64,000 bases of DNA from Enterococcus rotai (GCF_001465345.1 NZ_CP013655.1:3223042-3287041); one strand, 5' to 3'; positions 39,829 to 48,862 are shown, counted from the first letter of the stretch. A program made the numbers and translations. Notes: generated from the sequence alone by a model not told the origin.

Positions 39829-40377
39829 TCACACTTCTTTTAAATGCAAGATCATTTCCAACGCATCTTCTTTATTTTCAGTGTAATAAGCTGGTTTAAT
39901 CGTACTTGAGGCAAAGCCAAGTTGGCGATAAACTCGTTGGGCATTTTTATTACTGATTCTAACTTCTAAAGAAATCGTCTCACAATTATTGGCCCTTGCA
40001 AACTGAATAACTTCTCTAATCAAGAAACTACCGATTCCTTTTCCTTGATTTTGAGTTAAAACTGCTACGTTTGTAATATGCGCATCTTTGCCAAAAATAC
40101 GACAACCAATAAATCCAATCGTTTTTTCGTCTTTTTGAATGAGTAAATATAAATGAGGTTCAGCCGCTTGAAGTTCCATCAAAAAAGCTGTTTTAGTCCA
40201 AGGCAACTCACCAGCATACACTTCTCGTTCAATTGAAAGCAAATCTTTGATATCATCAAGGACAATTGCCCGCACAGAATAGGATTCATTTGAAATTTCT
40301 ACAGTTCTTTTGTCATAGGGACGATTCTTAAAAAAAATGCCTAACAGGCTATGAAATAGATTAAATTTTTTCAACAT
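39829..40377 (-). CDS. Second RimI-like GNAT acetyltransferase
   Basis: A 182-aa GNAT protein. A basic 25-residue N-terminal extension precedes a domain with the RimI-like substrate segment GELPWTKTAFLMEL. The acetyl-CoA loop is TQNQGKGIGSFLI, followed by LEVRISNKNAQRVYRQLGF. It overlaps the 3' end of tsaB by 17 nt and is followed by the other rimI after 4 nt. It is a paralogue rather than a recent duplicate, since the two differ at most positions. Either could be the S18 enzyme. Confidence 0.85.
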   Translation of the reverse strand: MLKKFNLFHSLLGIFFKNRPYDKRTVEISNESYSVRAIVLDDIKDLLSIEREVYAGELPWTKTAFLMELQAAEPHLYLLIQKDEKTIGFIGCRIFGKDAHITNVAVLTQNQGKGIGSFLIREVIQFARANNCETISLEVRISNKNAQRVYRQLGFASSTIKPAYYTENKEDALEMILHLKEV

Positions 40378-41080
40378 AATTTTCTACCTCTGCTGTATGT
40401 TCTTTTAACCAATTTTCTTCTGCTTCCACTCTTTTTAAATAATTAGGCAAAAAGTGATGAATCTCTTTTACTGGTTCTGCTACTCTACCAAGTTCAGCAA
40501 GAGCAGCCGCATTAGGGATTTGCCATTGCGAAATAGTACAAATTTCAGCTTCAGGTAAAACAGATTCAATTTGTATCCGAAAGTTTTCGGCATCTTCTCC
40601 AACAAAGTAAACATGATCAAATTCTTTTAATCGATCCAACCACATGTCTATTCCAATATGCTGATCTGGAATAATCGTCTTTAAGACGCCATTAACGAAT
40701 TGATAGGCACCAGTATAAACATTGTTTCTTCGAGCATCAAAAACGGGGATAATCAGAGCTTTACTCTGGACACAATTGGCTGCTAAAGCTTTCAAACTTG
40801 ATATTCCGACTAGCTCTTTTTTCAATGTGTACGCTAACGTCTTTGCTGTTGTCACACCGATTCTTAAGCCTGTATAAGAACCTGGACCTTGGGCGACCAC
40901 AATTCGGTCAATAGCACTAGGTTTTAAGCCAACATCTTCCATCAATCTTGTAATTGCAGGCATTAAGGTTAAACTATGGTTTCTTTTCACAGTAATTGTA
41001 TATTGTCCTATTATTTTCTTCTCTTCACAAACAGCAACTGTCAATGTCTGATTCGAGGTATCAATTGCTAAAATTCGCAC
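40361..41080 (-). CDS. tsaB: tRNA t6A synthesis protein TsaB
   Basis: A 239-aa ASKHA-fold partner that dimerises with TsaD for t6A modification. It has MRILAIDTSNQTLTVAV, VVAQGPGSYTGLRIGVTTAK near residue 65, and VFDARRNNVYTGAY. It is the first gene of the four-gene group, in line with the tsaB-rimI-tsaD arrangement of most Firmicutes. Confidence 0.95.
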   Translation of the reverse strand: MRILAIDTSNQTLTVAVCEEKKIIGQYTITVKRNHSLTLMPAITRLMEDVGLKPSAIDRIVVAQGPGSYTGLRIGVTTAKTLAYTLKKELVGISSLKALAANCVQSKALIIPVFDARRNNVYTGAYQFVNGVLKTIIPDQHIGIDMWLDRLKEFDHVYFVGEDAENFRIQIESVLPEAEICTISQWQIPNAAALAELGRVAEPVKEIHHFLPNYLKRVEAEENWLKEHTAEVENYVEKI

Positions 41081-41168
41081 AAAAAATCCCTTTCTTTCAT
41101 CATGTAGTTGGTTTATTGTAGCATATTTTTATTCCTTCGTAAAAAAAGCTGTTGCTACAACAATAAAT

Positions 41169-41206
41169 CAGGGCAAAAACGCTGTTGCGCTTTGCCCTAC
41201 TCTTTT
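41169..41206 (-). terminator. Intrinsic terminator of the PBP gene
   Basis: Stem AGGGCAAAGCGC / GCGTTTTTGCCCT on the minus strand, 5 nt after the stop at 41210. The following sequence, GATTTATTGTTG, is only moderately T-rich. On the plus side ACTCTTTTT follows. Confidence 0.6.
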
Positions 41207-41209
41207 TCA

Positions 41210-43246
41210 TCACTTGATATTTGCTTCTAAATAATCGATCAAGGTTTTACTAATGTTTGTTGCGGTATCATTTTTTCTAGAGTCTTCCACCATGATCATT
41301 GCGGAAAATTTATTATGACTTCGATCCATTGCCAAGAGGAAACTATTTTCTTTCCCAACAGTATCTTGTTTGTCTTTGATTTCAGCTGTTCCCGTTTTAG
41401 CTGCTAGAGAAAAGTCAGGATTGTACATATTGTGGACGTAACCTGTTTCATCTTCTACACTACCAAGCAAATCCGTCACAATCGTATTTGCAGCATTTGA
41501 ACTGATGACATTATCTTTCGTCTTGGTTTCTTTACTCAATTCGATTTTCGGATAGACAAGTTTACCTTCATTTTGGAAAACGGTATACATAGCCGCTTGT
41601 TGAATCGGCGTCACCAATAGCTGACCTTGCCCATACCCTGTATCGGCTAGTAGAATCTCTGAATTAAATTTATCTTCATTTGAGATTTGTGCCGGGTTCA
41701 TTGGAATTGCTACATCTAATTTTTCCCCGAAAATAAATTTATCGAGTCCTTTTCTAAACGTCTCTTCTCCCATACGTAACGTTTGTTGGGCAAAATAAAT
41801 ATTATCAGAATTTACTAATGCTGTTCGCAAGTTTACAGGGCTTGCTTCTTTCACTCGGGTCACAAAATAATCACCCCATGAAGCATCTTTTTGCCATTTC
41901 AACCCATTGATTTCAATTTCTTCATCTGGTTTCAAGGTGCCCGCATCTAGACCAATCCCACCAGTAATTGTTTTAAATGTTGATCCTGGTGCGTAACCTG
42001 TTGCAAAACGAGCCGTAAATGGTAAGTTTTCATTATTCGCATAGGCATCATAATCGACTTGAGAAATGCCATTGGCCATTTTATTTGGATCAAACGATGG
42101 TGAACTGGTCGCAGCAAGTAAATCACCTTGTTGTGGATCCATGACCACAGCACTACCAGGACGATTGTTAAAAATAGTGTAGGCTTGCGACTGAACATTT
42201 TTATCAATTGCTATCTGGATTTTATCTCCATCTTTTTTAGCTACTTTTTGCAGGACGCTTCTGAATTCACCTTTGTCATCAATAATCGTGATATTGCCGC
42301 CGTCTTGACCTCGTAACTGTTTGTCATAAGCTTGTTCCAATCCGACTTTCCCAATGACACCCGTACTACTCAATGACGGGTCTTTTTCAATATCTTCTGC
42401 TGTGATAGTACCGACATAGCCGACTAATTGCGCTGCTGCTTCTTTTAGTGGATAGTAACGAACCATTGCATCTTGAGAGGCTGCTCCTTGTGGTAAAGTA
42501 GTTACTGGATCAAACGAAATTGCCAATGGAACGAAAGAGTCTGGTTTGACCCATTCTTGTTTAAGTTTTTGTTCGATGTCCTCTATCGATACTTTAAATT
42601 GCTCACTAAAGGCTTTGATATTATTGGTTTTCTCTTGACCTTCTCCAAGTTTACCTGGAACGATCCCCACTTGATCAAACGCTTGATTGACCGCTAACCC
42701 TTCACCGTTTCGATCAACGATTTCCCCTCTGTTCGCCGGATCAATCCCCATCGTCACTTTATCTTTGCCAGTCATTTCCGGGAAAATAAGATTAGGGGCC
42801 CAGTTTATTTCATAACCATCACTTGTTTTTTTAATCGTTGTTTTATAGGTTAGATCCTTCAAATTACCCAAAGGTGTCGTCATATCTAATTTATAAGTAA
42901 ACGTAAATTGGTCCGTTTTATCTTTCGTTACTTTAACCTCTTTACTTTTAATTCCTTCTGCTTGAATCCCAGAAAAAATTGTTTGGTATTTTTCTACTAA
43001 TTTGGCATTATCATAGCCACTTCCCTTGATGGATCCCTCATTTAAGAGTTCTGGAAACTTGTCAAATTCTTGCTTTGAAAGATAACTTAAAAATGTCTTA
43101 GCAGATTTTTCTGCGTTGTTTAGTTCTTGTGTTTTCTGCCAAGTGCTATAGGCAAAATAACCGCCTGCTAAAACACCTACCGCAACAACACCACCAATAG
43201 CTAATAGCACTGGCTTGTTTGATTTTTTCTGATTTCTTCTTTCCAC
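41210..43246 (-). CDS. Class B penicillin-binding protein, PBP4/PBP5 low-affinity type
   Basis: Peptidoglycan transpeptidase of the MecA-N type that gives enterococci intrinsic low beta-lactam susceptibility. From a GTG at 43246 the protein is 678 aa: one membrane anchor, MecA-N region, dimerisation domain, transpeptidase. With this start the catalytic motifs are S422-T-F-K, S480-D-N and K617-T-G, the numbering known for E. faecium PBP5. GGGGGA lies 7 nt upstream of the GTG. The farther ATG at 43288 overlaps a TATAAT that may be the promoter's -10, so the longer form is unlikely. E. faecalis calls the orthologue Pbp4. Confidence 0.93.
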   Translation of the reverse strand: MERRNQKKSNKPVLLAIGGVVAVGVLAGGYFAYSTWQKTQELNNAEKSAKTFLSYLSKQEFDKFPELLNEGSIKGSGYDNAKLVEKYQTIFSGIQAEGIKSKEVKVTKDKTDQFTFTYKLDMTTPLGNLKDLTYKTTIKKTSDGYEINWAPNLIFPEMTGKDKVTMGIDPANRGEIVDRNGEGLAVNQAFDQVGIVPGKLGEGQEKTNNIKAFSEQFKVSIEDIEQKLKQEWVKPDSFVPLAISFDPVTTLPQGAASQDAMVRYYPLKEAAAQLVGYVGTITAEDIEKDPSLSSTGVIGKVGLEQAYDKQLRGQDGGNITIIDDKGEFRSVLQKVAKKDGDKIQIAIDKNVQSQAYTIFNNRPGSAVVMDPQQGDLLAATSSPSFDPNKMANGISQVDYDAYANNENLPFTARFATGYAPGSTFKTITGGIGLDAGTLKPDEEIEINGLKWQKDASWGDYFVTRVKEASPVNLRTALVNSDNIYFAQQTLRMGEETFRKGLDKFIFGEKLDVAIPMNPAQISNEDKFNSEILLADTGYGQGQLLVTPIQQAAMYTVFQNEGKLVYPKIELSKETKTKDNVISSNAANTIVTDLLGSVEDETGYVHNMYNPDFSLAAKTGTAEIKDKQDTVGKENSFLLAMDRSHNKFSAMIMVEDSRKNDTATNISKTLIDYLEANIK

Positions 43247-43427
43247 TTCCCAATCCCCCATGTTCTTGATTCGGTTCTTTATACTCATTATACCTTATCT
43301 GGCAAAATCTAGGATAGAAAAATGAAGCTTTTGCCAAAATTTAAATTATCCATTTATTTCACTGTATTTCTAACGACTATTTTCAGTTTGAAATCAGTCC
43401 CTAGTGGTATTTATCTTGCGGATACTT

Positions 43428-43437
43428 ATGGTATACT
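43428..43437 (+). promoter_or_regulatory. Extended -10 promoter upstream of repeat array B
   Basis: TGGTATACT, an extended -10 element, with no good -35. Transcription from here would pass through array B into the SPFH gene, making the repeats part of the 5' leader. Between 43247 and this point I see nothing else definite. Confidence 0.5.
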
Positions 43438-43460
43438 ATTTTTATTAAATACTTTTTTAT

Positions 43461-43698
43461 GTAGCTTCATGGGCTAGCTTTTCGGGAAAAAGATAAATAA
43501 TGAATGAGGCAAAAAAACGCCTCAGTCATCATTTCCTATTTTTCTTTCAAAACTAAACGAGCCCATTCAGCTTTTAGTGTTATCTAGCTTCATGGGCTAG
43601 CTTTTCGGAAAAAAGATAAATAATGAATGAGGCAAAAAAACGCCTCGGTCATCATTTCCTATTTTTCTGCCAAAACTAAATGAGCCCATTCAGCTTTT
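43461..43698 (+). repeat. Structured hairpin repeat array B (two units)
   Basis: Two nearly identical units with a period of 123 bp: cores 43476-43554 and 43599-43677, 79 bp each, with a 44-bp linker. Basal arms are AGCTTTT / AAAACT (imperfect). Apical arms are TGAGGC / GCCTCA with an A-rich 8-nt loop; unit 2 has G for the last A. The linker pairs with itself (GCCCAT...ATGGGC). The array ends GCTTTTAAAAT and continues straight into AAGGAGG of the SPFH gene. Confidence 0.92.
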
Positions 43699-43718
43699 AA
43701 AATAAGGAGGAATTTCTG

Positions 43719-44951
43719 ATGGGAATTATTAAAGCGGCAACAAGTACGATTGGCGGCGGTTTAGCTGACCAATGGATTGAAGTTATCGAGCCTGATAATA
43801 TGAGTGACACGACCGTTATGACAAAAGGTGTTTTTGTCCGTAAGAATGATAAACGTGGTGCAAATCGTAAAGGAACTGAGGATGTATTAACTGATGGTTC
43901 TGTGATTCATGTTTATCCGAATATGATGATGATTTTAGTCGATGGCGGTAAAATCATTGATTATACTGCTGAAGAAGGCTATTACACGGTTAAAAATGAT
44001 TCAGCCCCATCAGCATTCAATGGTTCTTTAAAAGAAGCAATTTCAGAAACATTTGATCGTTTTAAATTTGGTGGCGTTACACCGCAAAAACAACAAGTTT
44101 TTTATATTAACTTGCAAGAAATCAAAGGAATCAAGTTTGGAACTTCTTCACCAATTAATTACTTTGATAACTTTTATAACGCGGAACTATTTTTACGTGC
44201 ACACGGTAATTACTCGATCAAAATCACGGATCCGTTGTTATTCTTTTCAAACGCGATTCCTAGAAATAAGAGCCAAGTTGATATCAATGATATCAATGAA
44301 CAATATCTAGCAGAATTTTTGACTGCCTTACAATCAGCAATCAATAAAATGTCTGCAGATGGTGAACGTATTTCTTACGTACCTTCTAAAAGTTTAGAAC
44401 TAAGTAAGTATATGGGACAAGTACTGGATGATGAATGGCGTGAACTTCGCGGAATGGAAATCGTTTCTGTTGCAGTTGCCAGCATTTCTTATACAGATGA
44501 TTCTACAAAACTGATCAATATGCGCAACCAAGGTGCTATGCTTAGTGATGCTGGAGTGCGCGAAGGCTATGTACAAGGCGCTATGGCTCGCGGGATGGAA
44601 GCTGCTGGTAGTAATGAAGGCGGTGCGATGAATGGCTTTATGGGTGTTGGTATGGGTATGAATACGAGTGGTAATTATTTTGCTCAAGCGTCTCAAACCA
44701 ACCAGCAACAAATGCAAGAAAAACAAAATCAACAAAATGCTCAGGGCTCCGAAGATACTTGGACTTGTCCGCAATGTGGAACTGAAAACAGCGGTAAATT
44801 CTGTTCTAACTGTGGTACACCAAAACCAACGAACGAAAAACCAAAATTAGAAATGAAATGCAACGAATGTAGTGAAATCGTTGATTTATCAAATGGGATT
44901 CCGAAATTCTGCCCACACTGCGGCAAACCATTCCAAGGAATTCCGCTATAA
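43719..44951 (+). CDS. SPFH-domain protein with C-terminal zinc ribbons
   Basis: A 410-aa protein. Residues about 1-270 form an SPFH (virion core protein-like) domain (MGIIKAATSTIGGGLADQWI, VFVRKNDKR, FYINLQEIKGIKFGTSSPIN). A glycine/methionine- and glutamine-rich linker follows. The C terminus carries two zinc ribbons, WTCPQCGTENSGKFCSNCG and a second CxxC...CPHCG pair. It corresponds to B. subtilis YdjI in layout. AAGGAGG precedes the ATG. The two following genes match YdjG and YdjH, supporting a membrane-stress or envelope role by analogy only. Confidence 0.85.
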   Translation: MGIIKAATSTIGGGLADQWIEVIEPDNMSDTTVMTKGVFVRKNDKRGANRKGTEDVLTDGSVIHVYPNMMMILVDGGKIIDYTAEEGYYTVKNDSAPSAFNGSLKEAISETFDRFKFGGVTPQKQQVFYINLQEIKGIKFGTSSPINYFDNFYNAELFLRAHGNYSIKITDPLLFFSNAIPRNKSQVDINDINEQYLAEFLTALQSAINKMSADGERISYVPSKSLELSKYMGQVLDDEWRELRGMEIVSVAVASISYTDDSTKLINMRNQGAMLSDAGVREGYVQGAMARGMEAAGSNEGGAMNGFMGVGMGMNTSGNYFAQASQTNQQQMQEKQNQQNAQGSEDTWTCPQCGTENSGKFCSNCGTPKPTNEKPKLEMKCNECSEIVDLSNGIPKFCPHCGKPFQGIPL

Positions 44952-44958
44952 GAAAAAG

Positions 44959-45041
44959 TTAAGGGCTAGGCGAATTTAACCTGCCCTTTTTCTATCTAAA
45001 TCTGACGTGTCGGTAAGCAATTCTGTTATTTCAGCACGTCA
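44959..45041 (+). terminator. Two hairpins between the SPFH and zinc-ribbon genes
   Basis: First: AGGGC / GCCCT with TTTTTCT after it (44959-44994), a partial terminator. Second: TGACGTG / CACGTCA (45003-45041), ending 6 nt before the ribosome site AAAGGA of the next gene. They may lower transcription or translation of the downstream pair. Confidence 0.55.
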
Positions 45042-45056
45042 AAGAAAGGATCAATC

Positions 45057-46229
45057 ATGACGGATACATTTACACACAAATGCCCAAACTGTGGCGGACC
45101 ACTACTATTTGATCCAAAAGATCAAAAATTCCATTGTGAATATTGTTTAAGTGTCTATACAGAAGATGAAGTCACTGCCTACGAAAATGCACAGCGAGAT
45201 GCCCATTTAGAAGCTGATGCTGCTCAAGCGCCTGAAACAGAACTAACGTTTTCGGCAGAATCTCAAGCAGAAGACATGACTCCTGAAGAAAAAGCTGCAT
45301 TCAAAGAAGCGACTGGTACCCAAGACATGGATGAAGATACGCTAGAAGGTGCAATGGAATTATTTGATTGTCCCAGTTGTGGTGCACAGATTGTGACAGA
45401 AGCAACAACTGCTGCTACTTATTGTTACTATTGTCACAACCCAGTTGTCTTATCAGGAAGATTAAGCGGCAAATTTCTACCTGAAAAACTCCTTCCTTTC
45501 GCAATTGAAAAAGAGGAAGCCGTAGAAAATTTTTTAGCCTGGACTAAGAAAAAATGGTTTATCCCAAAAGACTTTTTCAATAAAGAACAAATCGATAAAA
45601 TGACTGGCGTTTATTTCCCCTATTGGGTTGTCGATGCCAAGGTCAATGGTCAGTTAAATGGTATGGGGACAACGATTCGTATTTGGCGTGTTGGGAACAT
45701 TGAATACACAGAAACTAAACAATTCGATGTTGAACGTCAGGGAAAGATTTCATTTAAAGAATTGATCAAGAACGCTCTCTCAAAAAACGTCCAACAAAAA
45801 ATGGTCGAAGCCGTCCAACCTTTTTTATTAGATAAAGCGGTTGCGTTTAAAAGTCAATATTTAGCTGGATTTCAGGCGGAGAAACGAGATATTGAATACG
45901 ATGCGATTCAAAAAGCAATCCAAAGTGAATTAAAAGATTACTCCGAATCCCTACTAAGAGATACGGCTTCCGGCTATACCACTTTAACGAAATTACGGAC
46001 AGATATTTCACTAGACAATGAAGAAAATCACTATATGCTGTTGCCGATTTGGGTAGTAACTTATCGTAGTAATGAACAGTCGAAAAAAGTCTATTATTAT
46101 GCTATGAATGGTCAAACCGGTAAAGTTAGTGGTATTTTACCTGTGAGCTATAGACGGTTAGGCCTCTTTACTTTTGGTGTTTTCGCTTCAATTTTAGCTC
46201 TATTTCTAATTGGAGGTTGGTTTATATGA
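45057..46229 (+). CDS. Zinc-ribbon membrane protein, YdjG-like
   Basis: A 390-aa protein. The N-terminal zinc ribbon is CPNCGGPLLFDPKDQKFHC, followed by CEYC and an acidic stretch. A second ribbon is FDCPSCGAQIV...CYYCHNPVV near residue 103. A large soluble middle domain with PYWVVDAKVNG follows. A single membrane helix (LGLFTFGVFASILALFLIGG) lies at the C terminus, so it is tail-anchored. Its start has AAAGGATCAATC. It overlaps the next gene by 4 nt, so the two are coupled. No biochemical function is known to me. Confidence 0.8.
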   Translation: MTDTFTHKCPNCGGPLLFDPKDQKFHCEYCLSVYTEDEVTAYENAQRDAHLEADAAQAPETELTFSAESQAEDMTPEEKAAFKEATGTQDMDEDTLEGAMELFDCPSCGAQIVTEATTAATYCYYCHNPVVLSGRLSGKFLPEKLLPFAIEKEEAVENFLAWTKKKWFIPKDFFNKEQIDKMTGVYFPYWVVDAKVNGQLNGMGTTIRIWRVGNIEYTETKQFDVERQGKISFKELIKNALSKNVQQKMVEAVQPFLLDKAVAFKSQYLAGFQAEKRDIEYDAIQKAIQSELKDYSESLLRDTASGYTTLTKLRTDISLDNEENHYMLLPIWVVTYRSNEQSKKVYYYAMNGQTGKVSGILPVSYRRLGLFTFGVFASILALFLIGGWFI

Positions 46230-47029
46230 GAAAATATTGTTTTAGTCTGCTTGCCGCTATTTTTCTACTATTCAGCTTTGCTATGAATGCCCAAGCAGCA
46301 GATGACTCAATTGATGATCAGGCCTCACTTTTAACAGCTGAAGAAGTCTTACAATTGAACGAAGCAATTAGACCAATCGAAGCTAAGACAAAATCACGTA
46401 TTTTTATTGTGACAAACACTGACAATGATCTTGACTCAACGAGATTTGCGGATTATTACATGCTTGATCGGATTGGTAAAAATCAAAACGGTGTCACTTT
46501 TTACATTGATATGAACCAACGAAAGTTCATTATTTCTACATCAGGAAATATGATCGATTACTTGGATGACAAAAGGATTGAGAACACACTAGATGATATA
46601 GAACCAAGCATGAAAAGCGGAAATTATTTTCAAGCAGCTCAAAGCTTTCTAGAAAATACGAGTCATTATTTTGATCAAGGTGTTCCAGGAGGGCATTATC
46701 GCGTGGATACTGAAACTGGGAAAATTACTCGTTATAAAGCCTTGACCACAACTGAAATTATCATTGCCTTCGTTGCAGCTATCGTCTTAAGCGGAATTTT
46801 CTTTACTGTCAGTATTTCAAAATATCAATTAAAATTTGGTACCTATAAATACCCATTTAGAGAAAAATCCAGTCTTGATTTGACTCGCAGAAATGATACG
46901 TTGATCAATTCCTTCGTTACGACTCGTCGGATTCCTAGAAATAATTCTAATGGCGGCTCTGGCGGCGGTGGAAGCAGCACTCATTCAACTGGTGGCGGAA
47001 CATTTGGCGGCGGCGGTCGTAGTTTTTAA
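46226..47029 (+). CDS. TPM-domain membrane protein, YdjH/YgcG-like
   Basis: A 267-aa exported protein. A signal peptide ends near NAQAADD, followed by a TPM (YgcG) domain with DDQASLLTAEEVLQLNEAI and TRFADYYMLDRIGKNQNGV. A membrane helix (EIIIAFVAAIVLSGIFF) lies around residues 180-197. The C-terminal cytosolic tail ends in glycine-rich GGGTFGGGGRSF. The ATG at 46226 has GGAGG 9 nt upstream; the in-frame TTG at 46217 falls against it. It completes the ydjIGH-like trio, which ends at a strong terminator. Confidence 0.85.
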   Translation: MRKYCFSLLAAIFLLFSFAMNAQAADDSIDDQASLLTAEEVLQLNEAIRPIEAKTKSRIFIVTNTDNDLDSTRFADYYMLDRIGKNQNGVTFYIDMNQRKFIISTSGNMIDYLDDKRIENTLDDIEPSMKSGNYFQAAQSFLENTSHYFDQGVPGGHYRVDTETGKITRYKALTTTEIIIAFVAAIVLSGIFFTVSISKYQLKFGTYKYPFREKSSLDLTRRNDTLINSFVTTRRIPRNNSNGGSGGGGSSTHSTGGGTFGGGGRSF

Positions 47030-47030
47030 A

Positions 47031-47080
47031 AAATCCCCATTCAAAGAGCTTTAATACACTCTTTGAATGGGGATTTTTTT
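47031..47080 (+). terminator. Intrinsic terminator of the SPFH/zinc-ribbon/TPM operon
   Basis: A 16-bp stem (ATCCCCATTCAAAGAG and its complement) with seven Ts after it. In the following 240 nt to 47317 I see no gene or clear element. Confidence 0.93.
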
Positions 47081-47317
47081 CTGGTGAACGTAGCAAAATA
47101 CCTACGTATTTAAATTATTCATTTACTCCCCTTCCTCTTCTAAACATCGTAGACAATAGAACAGGCTTATATTAAATAATGCGAAACCGCAAATGTTATG
47201 TTGTTATTTAGCAAGATACAAGGTAGTATATAGACAAGTAACCCGAACAAAATAAGGTAACTTCCATTGAGATTGGGTCTTTGATAACGATTATTTTATA
47301 AAGCGAGGAAATAATAA

Positions 47318-47863
47318 ATGAAAAAAATACTAAGTTTAGGCGTTTTAACGGTATGCGGATTAACATTAGCTGCATGTAATGGAGCTAATAATTCTGCGGA
47401 TAACAAAAAAACTGAAAGCACCTCAGCTTCTCAAACAAAAGCTGAAGATGTTTATTTTAAAGATGATACATTAAAAATCGAAATGGCTACACTAAAAATT
47501 CTTGGTACGGAAGTATTGCCTGCAGACGAAAACTTATTTAGAGAAAAACCACAATTAGCCATTACCTATGAAGTAACCAATGATAGTAAGGAGCCTATTT
47601 CAGCTTCTACCGTTTGGATTGCTTGTATGGGCTTGACTCAAGAAGGATCAGACACCATCAATAAATTAAATGTCGGCATGACACCTCAAGATGAAAAATT
47701 TGCGGAGTATACAGAACATCAATTAGACGATATCAAACCTGGCGGTACAGCTAAAGCCATTATCTCATATGATTTAGATGACACGGAAACTCCTGTTATT
47801 TTGAAAGCAAATCAAGGAATGGCTGGAAAAGAACTTGGCGAAAAGACAATCAACTTAAAATAG
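47318..47863 (+). CDS. Lipoprotein with DUF5067-like domain
   Basis: A 181-aa lipoprotein. The signal peptide ends in the lipobox LTLAAC (Cys20), followed by a low-complexity N/S/T/K spacer. A single beta-rich domain comes next (PQLAITYEVTNDSKEPISAS, IKPGGTAKAIISYDL), typical of the DUF5067 immunoglobulin-like group. It is likely anchored in the outer leaflet of the membrane. The function is unknown. The ribosome site is GCGAGG, 9 nt upstream. It stands alone with its own terminator. Confidence 0.8.
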   Translation: MKKILSLGVLTVCGLTLAACNGANNSADNKKTESTSASQTKAEDVYFKDDTLKIEMATLKILGTEVLPADENLFREKPQLAITYEVTNDSKEPISASTVWIACMGLTQEGSDTINKLNVGMTPQDEKFAEYTEHQLDDIKPGGTAKAIISYDLDDTETPVILKANQGMAGKELGEKTINLK

Positions 47864-47885
47864 ACTTCGCCGTTTACTCAAATTT

Positions 47886-47931
47886 AGGTGTAGGATAAAA
47901 GTGGTTTTTACTTTTGTCCTACACCCTTTTC
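47886..47931 (+). terminator. Intrinsic terminator of the lipoprotein gene
   Basis: Stem GGTGTAGGATAAAAGT / ACTTTTGTCCTACACC with CTTTTC following. Confidence 0.85.
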
Positions 47932-47961
47932 ATGTCCAAAAAGCAAAACTCAACTATCACT

Positions 47962-48246
47962 TTAAAATGGTTTCATGCGCAAAAATGTATTTTCTTCTCG
48001 AATGAATTGATTGATTTGTGGTACTAATCTTTTGAAATGCTCAGATTCAATATGAGTGTTCAAAGCAGCTTCATCGGGCCATTCTTCAATGAAAATAAAA
48101 TGACCGGGATCAGTTTGATCAATGAATAAATCATAAGCAATACATTGAGGTTCTTGTTTCGTTTTCTCTATTAATTCTTGATATAACGGGGTCACTTTTG
48201 AAATATATTCTACTTTGATATAATCTTCCGCAATTAATTTTAACAT
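47962..48246 (-). CDS. Antibiotic biosynthesis monooxygenase (ABM) family protein
   Basis: A 94-aa ABM/dimeric alpha-beta barrel protein, often called putative quinol monooxygenase. It has the pattern VTPLYQELIEKTKQEPQCIAY, then HFIFIEEWPDEAALNTHIES and HFKRLVPQI. The ATG at 48246 has AGAAGGTGG 8 nt upstream; the in-frame GTG at 48258 is inside that site. The substrate is unknown. Confidence 0.82.
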   Translation of the reverse strand: MLKLIAEDYIKVEYISKVTPLYQELIEKTKQEPQCIAYDLFIDQTDPGHFIFIEEWPDEAALNTHIESEHFKRLVPQINQFIREENTFLRMKPF

Positions 48247-48285
48247 TCGAGTTCCCACCTTCTTATTTAATAATGATTTTTAGAT

Positions 48286-48320
48286 AAAACAACAGATCAC
48301 TATAAGCTAGTGATCTGTTA
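48286..48320 (-). terminator. Terminator of the 94-aa unknown gene
   Basis: Perfect 10-bp stem AACAGATCAC / GTGATCTGTT with GTTTTATC after it on the minus strand. It overlaps the stop codon region of the gene upstream. Confidence 0.7.
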
Positions 48321-48602
48321 TTCGGGTGTTCCTATCAAAGCAATATAGCTATCTATATTAACGATGCGCATATGTTTTACATCAAATTGCCCTCTACTAT
48401 TATAGTTTCCTTTTACCTCAATTTCATATTGGTGCATCGGTAACGACAGTACATACTTGGCAAATGGTTTGTTTCTGATTACACAATTAATACAAACATC
48501 ATTTTCCCAAATTAGCATTCCCGTAATAGCATATGGCTTTTCTTTAAACACCTTGATATGGGTTAGTAATCCTATGTGAGTATCCATAACTTTATGATAC
48601 AC
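48318..48602 (-). CDS. Uncharacterised 94-aa protein
   Basis: No family recognised. The sequence is beta-rich with two close cysteines (ENDVCINCVI) and YEIEVKGNYNSRGQFDVKHM, which could suit a small OB-like barrel. The start is unclear: GTG at 48602 or ATG at 48587, neither with a good ribosome site. A possible -10 TATCAT lies just before the ATG, so the message could be leaderless. The downstream terminator supports a real transcript. Confidence 0.5.
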   Translation of the reverse strand: MYHKVMDTHIGLLTHIKVFKEKPYAITGMLIWENDVCINCVIRNKPFAKYVLSLPMHQYEIEVKGNYNSRGQFDVKHMRIVNIDSYIALIGTPE

Positions 48603-48721
48603 GAAATATTTTCAATGTCCACTCTCTTGTTTATAAAATTGAAATAGGCTGTTTTTTTCTGGTTTGTTATACTTGATTTAAAGCTTCTTTTAACACTAGC
48701 GTTTATTATTTTAAGCAAAAT

Positions 48722-48862
48722 AAAAAAGGCCTAGCAGCCTTGATTGGTTAAAACTATTTCAATTCAGACACATGGCGGCACCTACTTAGTGCTGCTTCCT
48801 TCCGGATCTGACACGCTTCGTAAGCCCACCATTGTCCTAGCCTTTCGGCAAGATTTAGTATA
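48722..48862 (-). ncRNA. ffs: Signal recognition particle RNA (small bacterial type) with promoter and terminator
   Basis: The transcript runs from about 48851 to 48722 on the minus strand. It contains the conserved apical helix core TCCGGAAGGAAGCAGCA (Ffh-binding internal loops and GGAA tetraloop) flanked by GTCAGA and the complementary strand ending AAGTAGGTGCCGCC. The -10 TATACT is at 48857-48862, and a terminator hairpin AAGGC/GCCTT with TTTTTT is at 48722-48741. It lies between tadA and a small gene; the usual dnaX neighbour is not here. Confidence 0.95.
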
